A stretch of DNA of 64,000 nt from DASSNU01 sp035701265 (GTDB lineage Bacteria > Gemmatimonadota > Gemmatimonadetes > Gemmatimonadales > Gemmatimonadaceae). Positions 33,566-42,541 of this stretch are shown here, piece after piece (the stretch's first letter is position 1; each line of letters opens with the position of its first letter). The translations under genes were made by a program, and so were the position numbers. The stretch covers positions 62,001-126,000 of the forward strand of contig DASSNU010000001.1 of the NCBI GenBank assembly GCA_035701265.1, written 5' to 3'. Under the pieces are notes generated by a model. The model made no database searches. It was given only the letters and a program-made list of their open reading frames with translations, and was not told where the DNA came from.

Positions 33566-33991
33566 TTACAGGCGTCCCAGGCGGCGGGCGATCGCGTCGG
33601 CCACGCCGTTCACGAAGCGCGCGCTCTGCGCGCTGCCGTATCGCTCCGCCAGGCGGAGCGCCTCGTGGATGACCACGCGCGGCGGCGTGTCCCCGGCGAT
33701 GAGCTCGGCGGTGGCCAGGCGCAGCACCGCGCGCTCCACCGCGCCCACGCGCTCGAGCCGCCAGTTGCTCGTGACCTCACGGAGCGCGTCGTCGATCTCC
33801 GCGCCTCGCTCGAGGATGACGCGGAGCAAGCGACCGGCGATGGCGCGCTCCTCGGGACCCACGGCGAGGTCGTCCCAGATCTGCGAGGCGACGATGTCCA
33901 GCCGCGCGCCCCCCTCGCCGCGCAGGTCCCACGCATAGAGTGCCTGCACCGCGCGCGCGCGGGCGCGCGTCTCACTCTTCCGGTGCCGCAT
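33566..33991 (-). CDS. nusB: Transcription antitermination factor NusB
   Basis: A 141-residue all-helical protein that, with S10 (NusE), binds boxA RNA and prevents early termination in rRNA operons. The start RHRKSETRARARAVQALYAWD and the C-terminal VERAVLRLATAEL followed by VVIHEALRLAERYGS and RFVNGVADAIAR are typical. The ATG start at 33991 lies 20 bases inside the end of ribH. The ribH-nusB order is one of the most conserved small clusters in bacteria. Confidence 0.95.
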   Translation of the reverse strand: MRHRKSETRARARAVQALYAWDLRGEGGARLDIVASQIWDDLAVGPEERAIAGRLLRVILERGAEIDDALREVTSNWRLERVGAVERAVLRLATAELIAGDTPPRVVIHEALRLAERYGSAQSARFVNGVADAIARRLGRL

Positions 33992-34451
33992 CCAGCCGGT
34001 CGAACAGATCCGCCATCTCCATGGCGGCGAGCGCCGCGTCCCATCCCTTGTTCCCTTCCCCGCCGCCGGCGCGTGCCTCGGCCTGTTCGGTCGTGTCGCA
34101 GGTGAGCACGCCGAATCCCACTGGCGTGTCGAACTCGGCGCTGGCGTCCTGCAGCCCGCGCGCACACTCCGCGGCGATGATGTCGAAGTGCGCCGTCTCG
34201 CCACGGATCACCGCGCCCACGGCGACGAGCGCGTTGTAGCGCTCCGTGGCGAGGAGGAAGCGCGCCGCGGCGGGCAGCTCCCACGCGCCGGGCACCCAGA
34301 CCACGTCCACATCGTCGTACGCGGCGCCGTGACGCACGAGCGCGTCCATCGCGCCGTCCAGGAGCCGCTGCGTGATCTCCTCGTTGAATCGGCTGACGAT
34401 GACCGCGAAGCGGCGTCCCGCACCGGCCGCACTCCCGACGAATTCCGCCAT
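33972..34451 (-). CDS. ribH: 6,7-dimethyl-8-ribityllumazine synthase
   Basis: Condenses the ribBA and ribD products to ribityllumazine, the next-to-last step of riboflavin synthesis. The 159-residue protein shows the substrate motifs VIVSRFNEEIT, VPGAWELPAAA, GAVIRGETAHFD and TPVGFGVLTCDTTEQA, followed by the GNKG phosphate site; these are diagnostic. The last 15 residues are acidic. The ATG at 34451 directly follows the ribBA stop with no gap. Confidence 0.97.
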   Translation of the reverse strand: MAEFVGSAAGAGRRFAVIVSRFNEEITQRLLDGAMDALVRHGAAYDDVDVVWVPGAWELPAAARFLLATERYNALVAVGAVIRGETAHFDIIAAECARGLQDASAEFDTPVGFGVLTCDTTEQAEARAGGGEGNKGWDAALAAMEMADLFDRLDAAPEE

Positions 34452-35657
34452 TCAGTGCGCCAGCAGATGTCCGAGCTTCACGCGCTTGGTCTCCAGGTAG
34501 TCGCGATTGTCGGACGTGGCGCTCGGAATGATGGGAACGCGGTCCGCGACGCGCAGGCCGTACCCCTCCAGTCCAACGAGCTTGCGCGGGTTGTTCGTCA
34601 TGGGACGGATGGAGCGCAACCCGAGGTCGAGCAGGATCTGCGCGCCGATCCCGTAGTCGCGCAGGTCCGGCTTGAAGCCGAGCCGCTCGTTCGCCTCCAC
34701 CGTGTCGGCGCCCGTGTCCTGCAGCTCGTACGCCTTGAGCTTGTTCAGCAGCCCGATGCCGCGCCCTTCCTGATCCAGGTACACCACCACGCCGCGCCCC
34801 TCCGCCTGGATCATCTGCATGGCCGTCTCGAGCTGCCAGCCGCAGTCACAGCGGCGCGAGCCGAACACGTCGCCCGTGAGGCACTTGGAGTGCATGCGTA
34901 CGAGCACGTTCTCGCCGTCGCCCAGATCGCCATAGACCAGCGCGACGTGCTCGTGCGGATCCACGTCGTTGCGAAAGCCGATGATCCGCCAGTCGCCGTA
35001 CTCGGTGGGCAGCCGCGCCTCCGCCTGGCGATGTACCAGGCGCTCGTGCTTGAGTCGATACGCCACGAGCTGCGCGACCGTGATGAAGGTGAGCCCGTGC
35101 TGCGCCGCGAAGCGCTCGAGCTCGGGGCGTTTGGCGGTGGTGCCATCGTCGCTCAGGATCTCGCAGATCACACCGGCGGGCAGGAGTCCCGCCAGTCGCG
35201 CGAGGTCGACGGCCGTCTCGGTATGTCCCACGCGCTGGAGCACGCCGCCCTGCCGCGCGCGAAGCGGGTGCACGTGCCCGGGGCGGCGCAGATCGGCGGG
35301 GACCGTGGCCGGATCGACGGCGACGCGGATGGTGGTGGCGCGGTCGTGCGCGCTGATGCCCGTGGTGACGCCGAAGCGCGGCGCCGCATCGATGCTCACG
35401 GTAAACGCGGTGCGGAACTCGTCGGTGTTGCGATCGCCCATGGGCGCGAGACCGAGTTGATCGCACCGCTCCGGGGTGAGCGCGAGGCAGATCATCCCGC
35501 CCGCGCGCTTGATCATGAAGTTGACCATGTCGGGCGTGACGAGCTGCGCGGCGCCGATGAGGTCGCCCTCGTTCTCGCGATCCTCATCGTCCGCCACGAT
35601 CACGAAGCGTCCCGCGTGAATGTCCGCGATCGCCTGCTCGACGGTGCCGAAGCCCAT
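34452..35657 (-). CDS. ribBA: Bifunctional 3,4-dihydroxy-2-butanone 4-phosphate synthase / GTP cyclohydrolase II
   Basis: Makes both starting compounds of riboflavin. The 401-residue fusion has the RibB domain first (residues 1-200: ADDEDRENEGDLI, and the active-site GHTETAVDLARLAG) and the RibA domain second, with the zinc cysteines in SKCLTGDVFGSRRCDCGW and the GTP site DQEGRGIGLL. All key residues of both halves are present, so both activities are expected. It ends with the KRVKLGHLL sequence common in RibA. The ATG is three bases after the ribE stop. Confidence 0.97.
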   Translation of the reverse strand: MGFGTVEQAIADIHAGRFVIVADDEDRENEGDLIGAAQLVTPDMVNFMIKRAGGMICLALTPERCDQLGLAPMGDRNTDEFRTAFTVSIDAAPRFGVTTGISAHDRATTIRVAVDPATVPADLRRPGHVHPLRARQGGVLQRVGHTETAVDLARLAGLLPAGVICEILSDDGTTAKRPELERFAAQHGLTFITVAQLVAYRLKHERLVHRQAEARLPTEYGDWRIIGFRNDVDPHEHVALVYGDLGDGENVLVRMHSKCLTGDVFGSRRCDCGWQLETAMQMIQAEGRGVVVYLDQEGRGIGLLNKLKAYELQDTGADTVEANERLGFKPDLRDYGIGAQILLDLGLRSIRPMTNNPRKLVGLEGYGLRVADRVPIIPSATSDNRDYLETKRVKLGHLLAH

Positions 35658-35660
35658 GCG

Positions 35661-36296
35661 TCAGAGGGAAAGAGACGTGCCCGCGGCGGGAGCGCCAGCG
35701 AGCGTGGCGAGCCGATGCACGTACTTGCCGATCACATCGGCCTCCACGTGCACCAGATCGCCGGCCGTCCACCGCTCCAGCGTGGTGTGCCGGAGCGTGT
35801 ACTCGATAAGCGCCACCTGGATCGTCTCCGGCTCAGGGAGCGCGTTGACGGTGAGACTCACGCCGTCGAGCGCGATGGAGCCGTGCAGGACGACGAACGG
35901 CGCCAACCCTTCGGGGAGCGACACGTTCACCAGGCGAACGGCGTCGCCCTCCGGCGCGTTCCGGTCGATCACGCGGCGGATGGTGCCCACCCCGTCCACG
36001 TGCCCCTGCACGATGTGCCCGCCCAGGCGGTCGCCCACGCGCATCGCGCGCTCGAGGTTGAGGTGCGCGCCCACTTGCCACGCGCCGGCCATGGTGCGCG
36101 CGCGCGTCGCCGCGGTGGCGGATGCGTCGAACCATCCGGGGCCGCAGGTGCGCACCGTGAGGCACACGCCGTTCACGGCAATGCTCTCCCCCGCCACCAG
36201 ATCCTGGTGCCGCGTGCGGATGCGCAGCTCCCGCCCGGCCGCGGTGTCGGTCGCGTGCTGCAGCACGCCGACGTCGTCGATCAGGCCGGTGAACAT
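35661..36296 (-). CDS. ribE: Riboflavin synthase
   Basis: Dismutates two ribityllumazine molecules to riboflavin, the last step. The 211-residue protein consists of two similar beta-barrel repeats, each with the substrate motif: GESIAVNGVCLTV in the first and GSIALDGVSLTVN in the second. The N-terminal MFTGLID is invariant in the family. It begins inside the end of ribD (16-base overlap). The symbol follows the convention ribE for the synthase alpha chain; it is called ribC in some organisms. Confidence 0.96.
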   Translation of the reverse strand: MFTGLIDDVGVLQHATDTAAGRELRIRTRHQDLVAGESIAVNGVCLTVRTCGPGWFDASATAATRARTMAGAWQVGAHLNLERAMRVGDRLGGHIVQGHVDGVGTIRRVIDRNAPEGDAVRLVNVSLPEGLAPFVVLHGSIALDGVSLTVNALPEPETIQVALIEYTLRHTTLERWTAGDLVHVEADVIGKYVHRLATLAGAPAAGTSLSL

Positions 36297-37393
36297 TCTG
36301 CGTCGCCAGGCGCGTACGTGGTCATGAGGTCGTCGCCCATGCGGCGGTGCGACAGGATGTGAAACCGCGGCGCGGCGTCCACACTGTCGACCGGGAGCGC
36401 ACTCCAGGGATGCACGGCACCGCGACCCAGCACGGTGCCGCCATGAAAGATAATCAATCGGTCCACCACCGCCCCGGCGAGCAACGCGGTGGCGAGCGCC
36501 GCACCCCCCTCGACGAGGAGCGAACGGATGTCCATCTGCCGCAGGGCGCGCAGCGCACCGTGAAGATCGGCGGCGGCAACGATCGTGACCCCCTCCCGCT
36601 CGAGCGCAGTCGCCTGCGGCGGTGGCGGGTCGGCGGTGATGACCGCAGTGGGATGGCGCGCGGCGCTCCGCGCGAGCTGCGAGCCGAGCGGAAGGCGCGC
36701 CTGGCGATCGAAGACCACACGGAGTGGAGCACGCCGCGGGCGGCGAACCCCACGCACGGTGAGGAGCGGATCATCCGCCAGCGCGGTGCCGATGCCGACC
36801 GCGACGGCGTCGCTCCCCGCACGGAGCACGTGCGCGGCGCGGCGCGCACGCGGACCGGTGATCCACCGTGCACCTCCCGTCGCGTCGGCCAGCGCGCCGT
36901 CGAGCGACAGGGCGAGCTTGAGCGTGATCCACGGTCGCGAGGGCGTGGCGATCGCGTGGAAGAAGGGCGCGTTGAGCTCGCGCGCCTGCCGCTCGAGGAG
37001 ACCCACGTCCACACGCACGCCCGTGTGGCGCATGCGCTCCACGCCGCCGGCCGCATCGGGATGCGGATCGCGCGTGGCGATGACCACGCGTGTGACGCCG
37101 GCCGCAATGACCGCATCGGCACAGGGCGGCGTCTTGCCGTGGTGCGCGCATGGTTCAAGGGAGACGTAGAGCGTGGCGCCGCGCGCCGCGTCTCCCGCCT
37201 GCGCGAGCGCGACGGCTTCGGCGTGCGGCGCGCCGAAGCGCTCGTGAAATCCCTCGCCCACGATGCGCCCGTCCCGCACGACGACGGCGCCGACCATCGG
37301 GTTCGGCGCCGTCCATCCCCATCCGCGTCGCGCCAGCGAGAGCGCGCGGCGCATGAACGCGCGGTCGCGCGCCTCCTCGTGCGGCGCGCTCAT
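36281..37393 (-). CDS. ribD: Bifunctional diaminohydroxyphosphoribosylaminopyrimidine deaminase / reductase
   Basis: Carries out steps two and three of riboflavin synthesis. The 370-residue protein joins a zinc deaminase domain (HAEAVAL and PCAHHGKTPPCADA, residues 55-90) to a reductase domain (PWITLKLALSLDG, near residue 150, and LLVEGGAALATALL near 310). Both domains are complete. ATG start at 37393, four bases after the outer-membrane protein gene. I looked for an FMN riboswitch upstream and found no room or sequence for one, so the rib genes here seem to be transcribed from further upstream. Confidence 0.96.
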   Translation of the reverse strand: MSAPHEEARDRAFMRRALSLARRGWGWTAPNPMVGAVVVRDGRIVGEGFHERFGAPHAEAVALAQAGDAARGATLYVSLEPCAHHGKTPPCADAVIAAGVTRVVIATRDPHPDAAGGVERMRHTGVRVDVGLLERQARELNAPFFHAIATPSRPWITLKLALSLDGALADATGGARWITGPRARRAAHVLRAGSDAVAVGIGTALADDPLLTVRGVRRPRRAPLRVVFDRQARLPLGSQLARSAARHPTAVITADPPPPQATALEREGVTIVAAADLHGALRALRQMDIRSLLVEGGAALATALLAGAVVDRLIIFHGGTVLGRGAVHPWSALPVDSVDAAPRFHILSHRRMGDDLMTTYAPGDAECSPA

Positions 37394-37397
37394 GCGC

Positions 37398-38405
37398 TCA
37401 GAACTGGACGCGGAACCCCAGCGTGCCGTAGTAGCGCGTGGCGTTCGGGTCCGGATCGAACGTGTTGAACGTCTTGAGGTCTCCTCCCGAGACGCGTCCC
37501 ACCTCGCCGAGCACCTTGAACACGGGCAGGTTGAGCGTCACGTCCAGGAAGGCGTTCGTGCGCCACGGGTCTTCCTCCAGGGGAATCGGCGCGGCGGGAC
37601 GGGTGACCACGCCGCCATCGTGCACCACGTACGTCACGCTCGTGGTCGTATGATAGTTGTCGCGCCCCACGCCGGCCGCCAGCCCCAACAGGAGAAGATT
37701 CTTGCTCACCACCACACGCCACGCGGTGGTGTTCAAGCGCATGGAGCTCAGGCTCACGGTGTCGTCCTCCACGTTCCCGCGCATGGCCAGCGTGGGGAGG
37801 TCGCGGCGGAACCAGGTGACGGACACGCCGGGGACGATGGCCGACTCCTGCAGCACGCCGAGGCGCGCACCGTAGCCCACCTTGAGCGACGACTCCGGTG
37901 TGGTCACGTCCAGCCCGTTGGTGGAGAACTCCGGCACGTAGAAGGCGCTGAGCAGAAGATCCAACCCGCCAAGCCGCGTGATGCCGAGGGGAATTCCCTT
38001 GAGGATGCCGATGGAGGCATCCACCACCGGGAGAGGTGCGAGCTGCTTGTCGCTGGGATACGCGCTGCTCTGTGCGGGTCCCACATCCACACCCACTGCG
38101 TCCACGTCCGGAAGGGACGTTCGCAGCACGTTCACGCGCAATCCCACCGTGAAGTGTCCCAGTCCGCCAAGCGTTCCGCCCTGCCCGAGCGTGGCGTTGC
38201 CCCCGGTGACCAGCACACCGAGCTGCGGATTGAGGTACTTGAAAATGTCGACGACCTTCTGGCAGGCGTCGCCGCCATCCAGCGTGGCTCCCACGATGGA
38301 GGGATCGGTGCATCGCGGGTCGACGACGCCGGACCCCTGCGCCGCCGCACTCCCTACGCCCCCAAACGCGACCACCGCTGCCGCCACACACGAGACGATC
38401 CGCAT
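37398..38405 (-). CDS. Putative outer-membrane beta-barrel protein
   Basis: I do not recognise the family. A 335-residue protein with a cleavable signal peptide (MRIVSCVAAAVVAFGGVGSAAAQ, predicted cut after AAA), a short cysteine-containing N-terminal region (DPRC and DACQK, a probable disulfide) and then alternating hydrophobic strands ending TRYYGTLGFRVQF, the aromatic C-terminus expected for assembly by BamA. It lies between purM and ribD with four-base gaps on each side. Placement inside a riboflavin/purine run is odd; whether it exports or imports a related compound is speculation. Confidence 0.7.
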   Translation of the reverse strand: MRIVSCVAAAVVAFGGVGSAAAQGSGVVDPRCTDPSIVGATLDGGDACQKVVDIFKYLNPQLGVLVTGGNATLGQGGTLGGLGHFTVGLRVNVLRTSLPDVDAVGVDVGPAQSSAYPSDKQLAPLPVVDASIGILKGIPLGITRLGGLDLLLSAFYVPEFSTNGLDVTTPESSLKVGYGARLGVLQESAIVPGVSVTWFRRDLPTLAMRGNVEDDTVSLSSMRLNTTAWRVVVSKNLLLLGLAAGVGRDNYHTTTSVTYVVHDGGVVTRPAAPIPLEEDPWRTNAFLDVTLNLPVFKVLGEVGRVSGGDLKTFNTFDPDPNATRYYGTLGFRVQF

Positions 38406-38409
38406 CTCC

Positions 38410-39462
38410 CTACTCCTTGCGAAGAATGACCTGTCCTGTTCCCGGAACCACCTCGCCGAGAACCCAGGCCTCCACCTGCACCTCCCGCGCCGCCGCGCGC
38501 ACGCGGTCGGCGTCCTCCGGGGCGGCGATCACGACCATGCCAACGCCCATGTTGAACGCGCGGAACATCTCATCGTCCGACACGTCTCCCGCCTCCTGCA
38601 GCACGCGGAAGACGTTGGGGACCTTCCAGGTGGAGAGATCGATCACCGCATCCACATCGGGCGCGAGCGCGCGCGGCACGTTGCCGGGCAGCCCGCCGCC
38701 GGTGATGTGCGCCATGGCATGCACGGCGGGGAGCACGGGCCGGAGCGCGGCGAGATACGACCGGTGCACGCGCAGCAGCACGTCGGCCACCGACGCGCCT
38801 TCCCCCGGGAACGGATCCGTGGGTGCGAGCCGCATGCGGTCGGCCACGATCCGCCGCGCCAGCGAATAGCCGTTGGTGTGCAGCCCGGAGCTCGCGAGCG
38901 CCACGAGTCGATCGCCCGCGCGCACGTGCTCGGCACCGAGCACGCGATCTTCCTCCACCCAACCGACGATGAACCCCGCGAGATCGTAGTCCGGGGGCGT
39001 GTACAGCCCGGGCATCTCGGCGGTCTCGCCACCCACCAATGCGCAGCCGTTCTCGCGGCAACCCGCGGCCACACCACGCACCACCGCCTCCACGACATCG
39101 GGAACGAGCGCGCCGAACGCGACGTAGTCGAGAAAGAAGAGCGGCTCCGCACCCTGCACGAGGATGTCGTTCACGCAGTGGTTCACGAGATCGTGCCCCA
39201 CGGTGTCGTGGCGCCCCGCCTCGATGGCCACCGTGATCTTCGTTCCGACGCCATCGGCGCTGGAGACGAGCAGCGGCGCGCGGGCGTGCGGCGGCACGCG
39301 GAAGAGCCCGCCGAAGCCGCCGAAGCGACCGCGCGCGCCATCGGTGAAGGTGGACTCGACCAGCGCGCGAATGCGCGCCTTGGCGCGATCGCTGGCATCG
39401 ATGTCCACGCCCGCGTCGCGATATCGCATCGAGGTCGGGCCGGACGGCGTGGCGCCGCTCAC
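38410..39462 (-). CDS. purM: Phosphoribosylformylglycinamidine cyclo-ligase (AIR synthetase)
   Basis: Closes the imidazole ring in purine synthesis using ATP. The 350-residue protein has SADGVGTKITVAIE (about residues 67-80), NDILVQGAEPLFFLDYVA, GGETAEMPGLY and HITGGGLPGNVPR, all PurM signatures. It starts at a GTG (39462) that overlaps the pfkB-type gene stop by four bases; an internal ATG at residue 12 is possible because the conserved part begins YRDAGVDID right after it. No other purine gene is in the window. Confidence 0.96.
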   Translation of the reverse strand: MSGATPSGPTSMRYRDAGVDIDASDRAKARIRALVESTFTDGARGRFGGFGGLFRVPPHARAPLLVSSADGVGTKITVAIEAGRHDTVGHDLVNHCVNDILVQGAEPLFFLDYVAFGALVPDVVEAVVRGVAAGCRENGCALVGGETAEMPGLYTPPDYDLAGFIVGWVEEDRVLGAEHVRAGDRLVALASSGLHTNGYSLARRIVADRMRLAPTDPFPGEGASVADVLLRVHRSYLAALRPVLPAVHAMAHITGGGLPGNVPRALAPDVDAVIDLSTWKVPNVFRVLQEAGDVSDDEMFRAFNMGVGMVVIAAPEDADRVRAAAREVQVEAWVLGEVVPGTGQVILRKE

Positions 39463-40451
39463 CCGGCGAGGTCCTGCTCGAAGGTGACGAGCTGGTGGAA
39501 GGCACGCACCCGATCGGCAATGTCATGCGGGCCGATCTCCTGAAAGCGTCCGATCGAGAAGCGCTCCACGGCAAAGCTGCCCATGGCGGAGCCGTAGATC
39601 ACGGCGCGCTTGAGACTCGCGTCGCTCAGGTCGCCGGTGCGCGCGAGGTAGCCGATGAAACCGCCGGCGAAGCTGTCGCCCGCGCCCGTGGGGTCGAACA
39701 CCTCCTCCAGCGGATACGCCGGCGCGTAGAACACCATCTCGCGCGTGAACATGAACGCGCCGTGCTCGCCCTTCTTGATGATCACGTGCCGCGGGCCGCG
39801 ATCCATGATCCAACGCGCCGCACGCATGAGGTTCGCGTGCTCCGACAGTTGGCGCGCCTCGGCATCGTTGAGCGTCACCAGATCCACATGGCCGAGCAGC
39901 GTGAGGAGATCGTTCCGCCGGCTCTCGATCCAGAAGTTCATCGTGTCGCACGCCACGAGCCGCGGGCGCTCCACCTGCGACAACACATCGAGCTGCAATC
40001 GCGGGTCGATGTTGCCGAGGAACACGAAGGGCGCGCTGCGGAACTGTTCCGGAATGGTCGGCCGGAAGCGCGAGAAGACCCCGAGCCGCGTCTCGATGGT
40101 TTCGGCGGTGTTGAGATCGTGACGGTAGCGCCCGCGCCAGCGGAACGATTCCCCCGGCTGGCGGTCCACACCGGCCAGGTCCACGCCGCGCCGCTCGAGC
40201 ACGGCGAGCTGATCGAGCGGAAAGTCGTCGCCCACCACGCCCACCACCTGCACGCGCGCGAGATGACTGGCCGCCGCCGCGAAGAACGTGGCGGATCCGC
40301 CCACTACCTGCTCCGCCTTGCCGAACGGTGTCTCGACGGAATCGAGCGCAACGGAACCCACCACGAGCACGGTCATGGCATGCGAAGGCGGAAGAGTGGG
40401 TGGGCGGAGACCGCCCGGCGCCGCGTCGGAACGGGACGAGGTGGTAGTCAC
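39459..40451 (-). CDS. PfkB-family carbohydrate/nucleoside kinase
   Basis: A ribokinase-fold kinase. The catalytic aspartate lies in DPTGAGDSFAGGFIGYLA near the C-terminus, and the N-terminal glycine motif is VVGSVALDSVETPFG. EVVVYAP-like strands and NIDPRLQLDVL occupy the middle. The substrate is not clear from sequence; adenosine or sugar kinases are closest in style. Two starts are possible: a GTG at 40451, with GGAG seven bases upstream and a four-base overlap with argS, used here (330 residues), or an ATG at 40376 without a ribosome binding site, which would remove a 25-residue low-complexity lead. Confidence 0.88.
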   Translation of the reverse strand: MTTTSSRSDAAPGGLRPPTLPPSHAMTVLVVGSVALDSVETPFGKAEQVVGGSATFFAAAASHLARVQVVGVVGDDFPLDQLAVLERRGVDLAGVDRQPGESFRWRGRYRHDLNTAETIETRLGVFSRFRPTIPEQFRSAPFVFLGNIDPRLQLDVLSQVERPRLVACDTMNFWIESRRNDLLTLLGHVDLVTLNDAEARQLSEHANLMRAARWIMDRGPRHVIIKKGEHGAFMFTREMVFYAPAYPLEEVFDPTGAGDSFAGGFIGYLARTGDLSDASLKRAVIYGSAMGSFAVERFSIGRFQEIGPHDIADRVRAFHQLVTFEQDLAG

Positions 40452-42127
40452 ATGCGCTCCGGTGCGGCAATGCCGAGGAGGGTGAGGCCGGCGCGCAGGA
40501 CCATCTGCGCCGCGCGCGCCAGGAGCAACCGCGCGCGCGTGATCGCCTCCGGCTCGTTGAGGACGTGATGCTTGTGGTACCAGAGGTGCACCGCGCGCGC
40601 GAGGTCGTGCAGGTAGCTCGCGACGCGCTGCGGCTCGAGCGCGTCGGCCGCGCCGCTCACCATGGCCGGAAAATCGAGGAGCAACGTGATGAGCTCCTGC
40701 TCTTCCGGCTCGGAGAGCAGTGCATAGTCGACGTCCGCGGGGGTGACCGTGGCCGGGTCGATCTCTCCCACGCGGAAGATGCCGCACATGCGCGCATGCG
40801 CCATCTGGATGTAGTAGACCGGATTCTCCTCCGATTGCGAGCGCGCGAGGTCCACGTCGAACTCGAGCTGCGAGTCGCGCTTCCGCATCACGAAGAAGTA
40901 GCGCACCGCGTCGCGCCCCACGTCTTCCACCAGGTCGCGCACCGTGACGTAGCTGCCGGCACGCTTGGAGAGCTTCACCTCCTGCCCGCCGCGCATCACC
41001 GTCACCATCTGGTGCAGCACGTACTCGGGGTACCCCTCGGGGATACCGATGCCGAGCGCCTGCAGCCCCGCGCGCACGCGGGTGACGGTGCTGTGATGAT
41101 CGGCGCCCTGCACGTTGATGGCGCGATGAAAACCACGGCGCCACTTGGTGACGTGATACGCGACGTCGGGGACGAAGTACGTGTAGGTGCCATCGCGCTT
41201 CCGCATCACGCGATCCTTGTCGTCACCGAAATCGGTGGAGCGCAGCCAGAGCGCGTCGTCCGCTTCGTACGCATGGCCGGCATCCAGCAGTGCGCGCACC
41301 GTTTCCTCCACCGCACCGGTGCGGTAGAGATCCGATTCCAACGCGTAGGTGTCGAAGCGCACACCGAACGCGGCGAGATCCTGATCCTGTTCGTCGCGGA
41401 GCGCGTGCACGGCAAAGCGCGTGATGCGCGCCGACTCCTCCCCGCCGGGATGCGCATCGAGCCGCGCGACGATGGCCTGCGCCGATCCGGCGCCCGCATC
41501 GTGCACGTAGCGCGCGGCGATCTCGGCCACGTACTCGCCGTGATAGCCGCCCTCCGGGATGGGCGCCTCAGCGCCCGCGATCTGCCGGATCCGCGCCTCC
41601 ACGGAGAGGCCCAGGTTGCGAATCTGCACCCCGGCATCGTTGTAGTAGTACTCGCGCGAGACCTTCCATCCCGTCCACTCGAGCAGCGTCGCGATCGCGT
41701 CGCCGAGCGCCGCCTGGCGCCCGTGTCCCACGTGCAGCGGGCCGGTGGGATTGGCGGAGACGAACTCCACGTTCACGAGCTGTCCGCGTCCCGCATCGCT
41801 GCGGCCCACGTCGTTCCCCGCAGCGACGATGTCCGCCAGTCCGCGCGCGTGCGCGCCCGGTGCGAGATGGAAGTTGATGAACCCCGCGCCGGCCACCTCG
41901 ATGCGTTCCACGCCGGCTTCGCGCAACTGGAGCCGCTCGGCGAGCGCCTGTGCGATGTCACGCGGCGCGCGGCGGAGCGTGCGTGCGAGCGTCATCGCCA
42001 GATTCGTGGCCCACGCGCCATGCGCCGGATCGCGCGGCCGCTCGAGCTGCGGCTCCACGTGGTCCGGCGCACCCAGCTCGCGCGCCGCGCGCACGAGCTC
42101 CGCGCGAATGGCGTCGCCCGGCGTCAC
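40448..42127 (-). CDS. argS: Arginyl-tRNA synthetase
   Basis: A 559-residue class I synthetase. The HIGH-like motif is in ANPTGPLHVGHGRQAALGD (about residues 125-143), the KMSKS-like element in EVKLSKRAGS (near residue 380), and the C-terminal anticodon-binding DALR domain ends in LTLLGIAAPERM. The N-terminal Add1 domain is present but short. The start is a GTG at 42127, sharing four bases with the stop of the FmdB-type gene. No other arginine synthetase is in the window. Confidence 0.97.
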   Translation of the reverse strand: MTPGDAIRAELVRAARELGAPDHVEPQLERPRDPAHGAWATNLAMTLARTLRRAPRDIAQALAERLQLREAGVERIEVAGAGFINFHLAPGAHARGLADIVAAGNDVGRSDAGRGQLVNVEFVSANPTGPLHVGHGRQAALGDAIATLLEWTGWKVSREYYYNDAGVQIRNLGLSVEARIRQIAGAEAPIPEGGYHGEYVAEIAARYVHDAGAGSAQAIVARLDAHPGGEESARITRFAVHALRDEQDQDLAAFGVRFDTYALESDLYRTGAVEETVRALLDAGHAYEADDALWLRSTDFGDDKDRVMRKRDGTYTYFVPDVAYHVTKWRRGFHRAINVQGADHHSTVTRVRAGLQALGIGIPEGYPEYVLHQMVTVMRGGQEVKLSKRAGSYVTVRDLVEDVGRDAVRYFFVMRKRDSQLEFDVDLARSQSEENPVYYIQMAHARMCGIFRVGEIDPATVTPADVDYALLSEPEEQELITLLLDFPAMVSGAADALEPQRVASYLHDLARAVHLWYHKHHVLNEPEAITRARLLLARAAQMVLRAGLTLLGIAAPERM

Positions 42128-42507
42128 TCGGAGGAGCCGGAGGACGACGATGCGGGCGGCTTCTTGCCGCCGGAGCCCTTCGTGGTGGACCCCTCCGCCG
42201 GAGCTGCCGCGGTGGTCCCTTCGCCTCCCCCTCCGCCCTTCGCGTCCGAGCCACTCGCCGGCGCAGCACCTTCTCCCTTGCTCGAGCCGGTGCTCGGAGC
42301 CTTCCCCTGTGGCTTCTTGCCGTCCTTGCCGTAATCGGTGATGTAGAAACCGGATCCCTTGAAGATGAGCCCCGCGCCCGCCGACATGCGACGCTCCGCC
42401 TGAGCGCCGCACACCGGGCAGGCGGCAACCGACTCCGCGTCGCTGATCTTCCGGTAGAATCGCTCGAAGTCGTGCCCCGCTGGGCACCGATATTCGTAAG
42501 TTGGCAT
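42124..42507 (-). CDS. FmdB-type zinc ribbon protein
   Basis: A 127-residue protein. Its first 50 residues match the FmdB putative regulatory family: MPTYEYRCPAGHDFERFYR, then CPVCGAQAERRMSAG, and FKGSGFYITDYGKD. One zinc is expected to be held by the CPVC pair; the first CxxC is reduced to a single cysteine followed by His. From residue 60 on the chain is almost only Gly, Ser, Ala, Lys, Pro and Thr, a disordered tail ending SSSSGSSE. ATG start at 42507. It is the first gene of the 19-gene block. Function of the family is unknown. Confidence 0.85.
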   Translation of the reverse strand: MPTYEYRCPAGHDFERFYRKISDAESVAACPVCGAQAERRMSAGAGLIFKGSGFYITDYGKDGKKPQGKAPSTGSSKGEGAAPASGSDAKGGGGGEGTTAAAPAEGSTTKGSGGKKPPASSSSGSSE

Positions 42508-42541
42508 GTCGCAGAAACTTAGGATCGAGGGACGACCCGGT

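Noticed and set aside
37394..38409. Search for an FMN riboswitch before ribD
   Set aside because: Only four bases separate ribD from the preceding gene, and no RFN-element sequence is visible around the gene starts.
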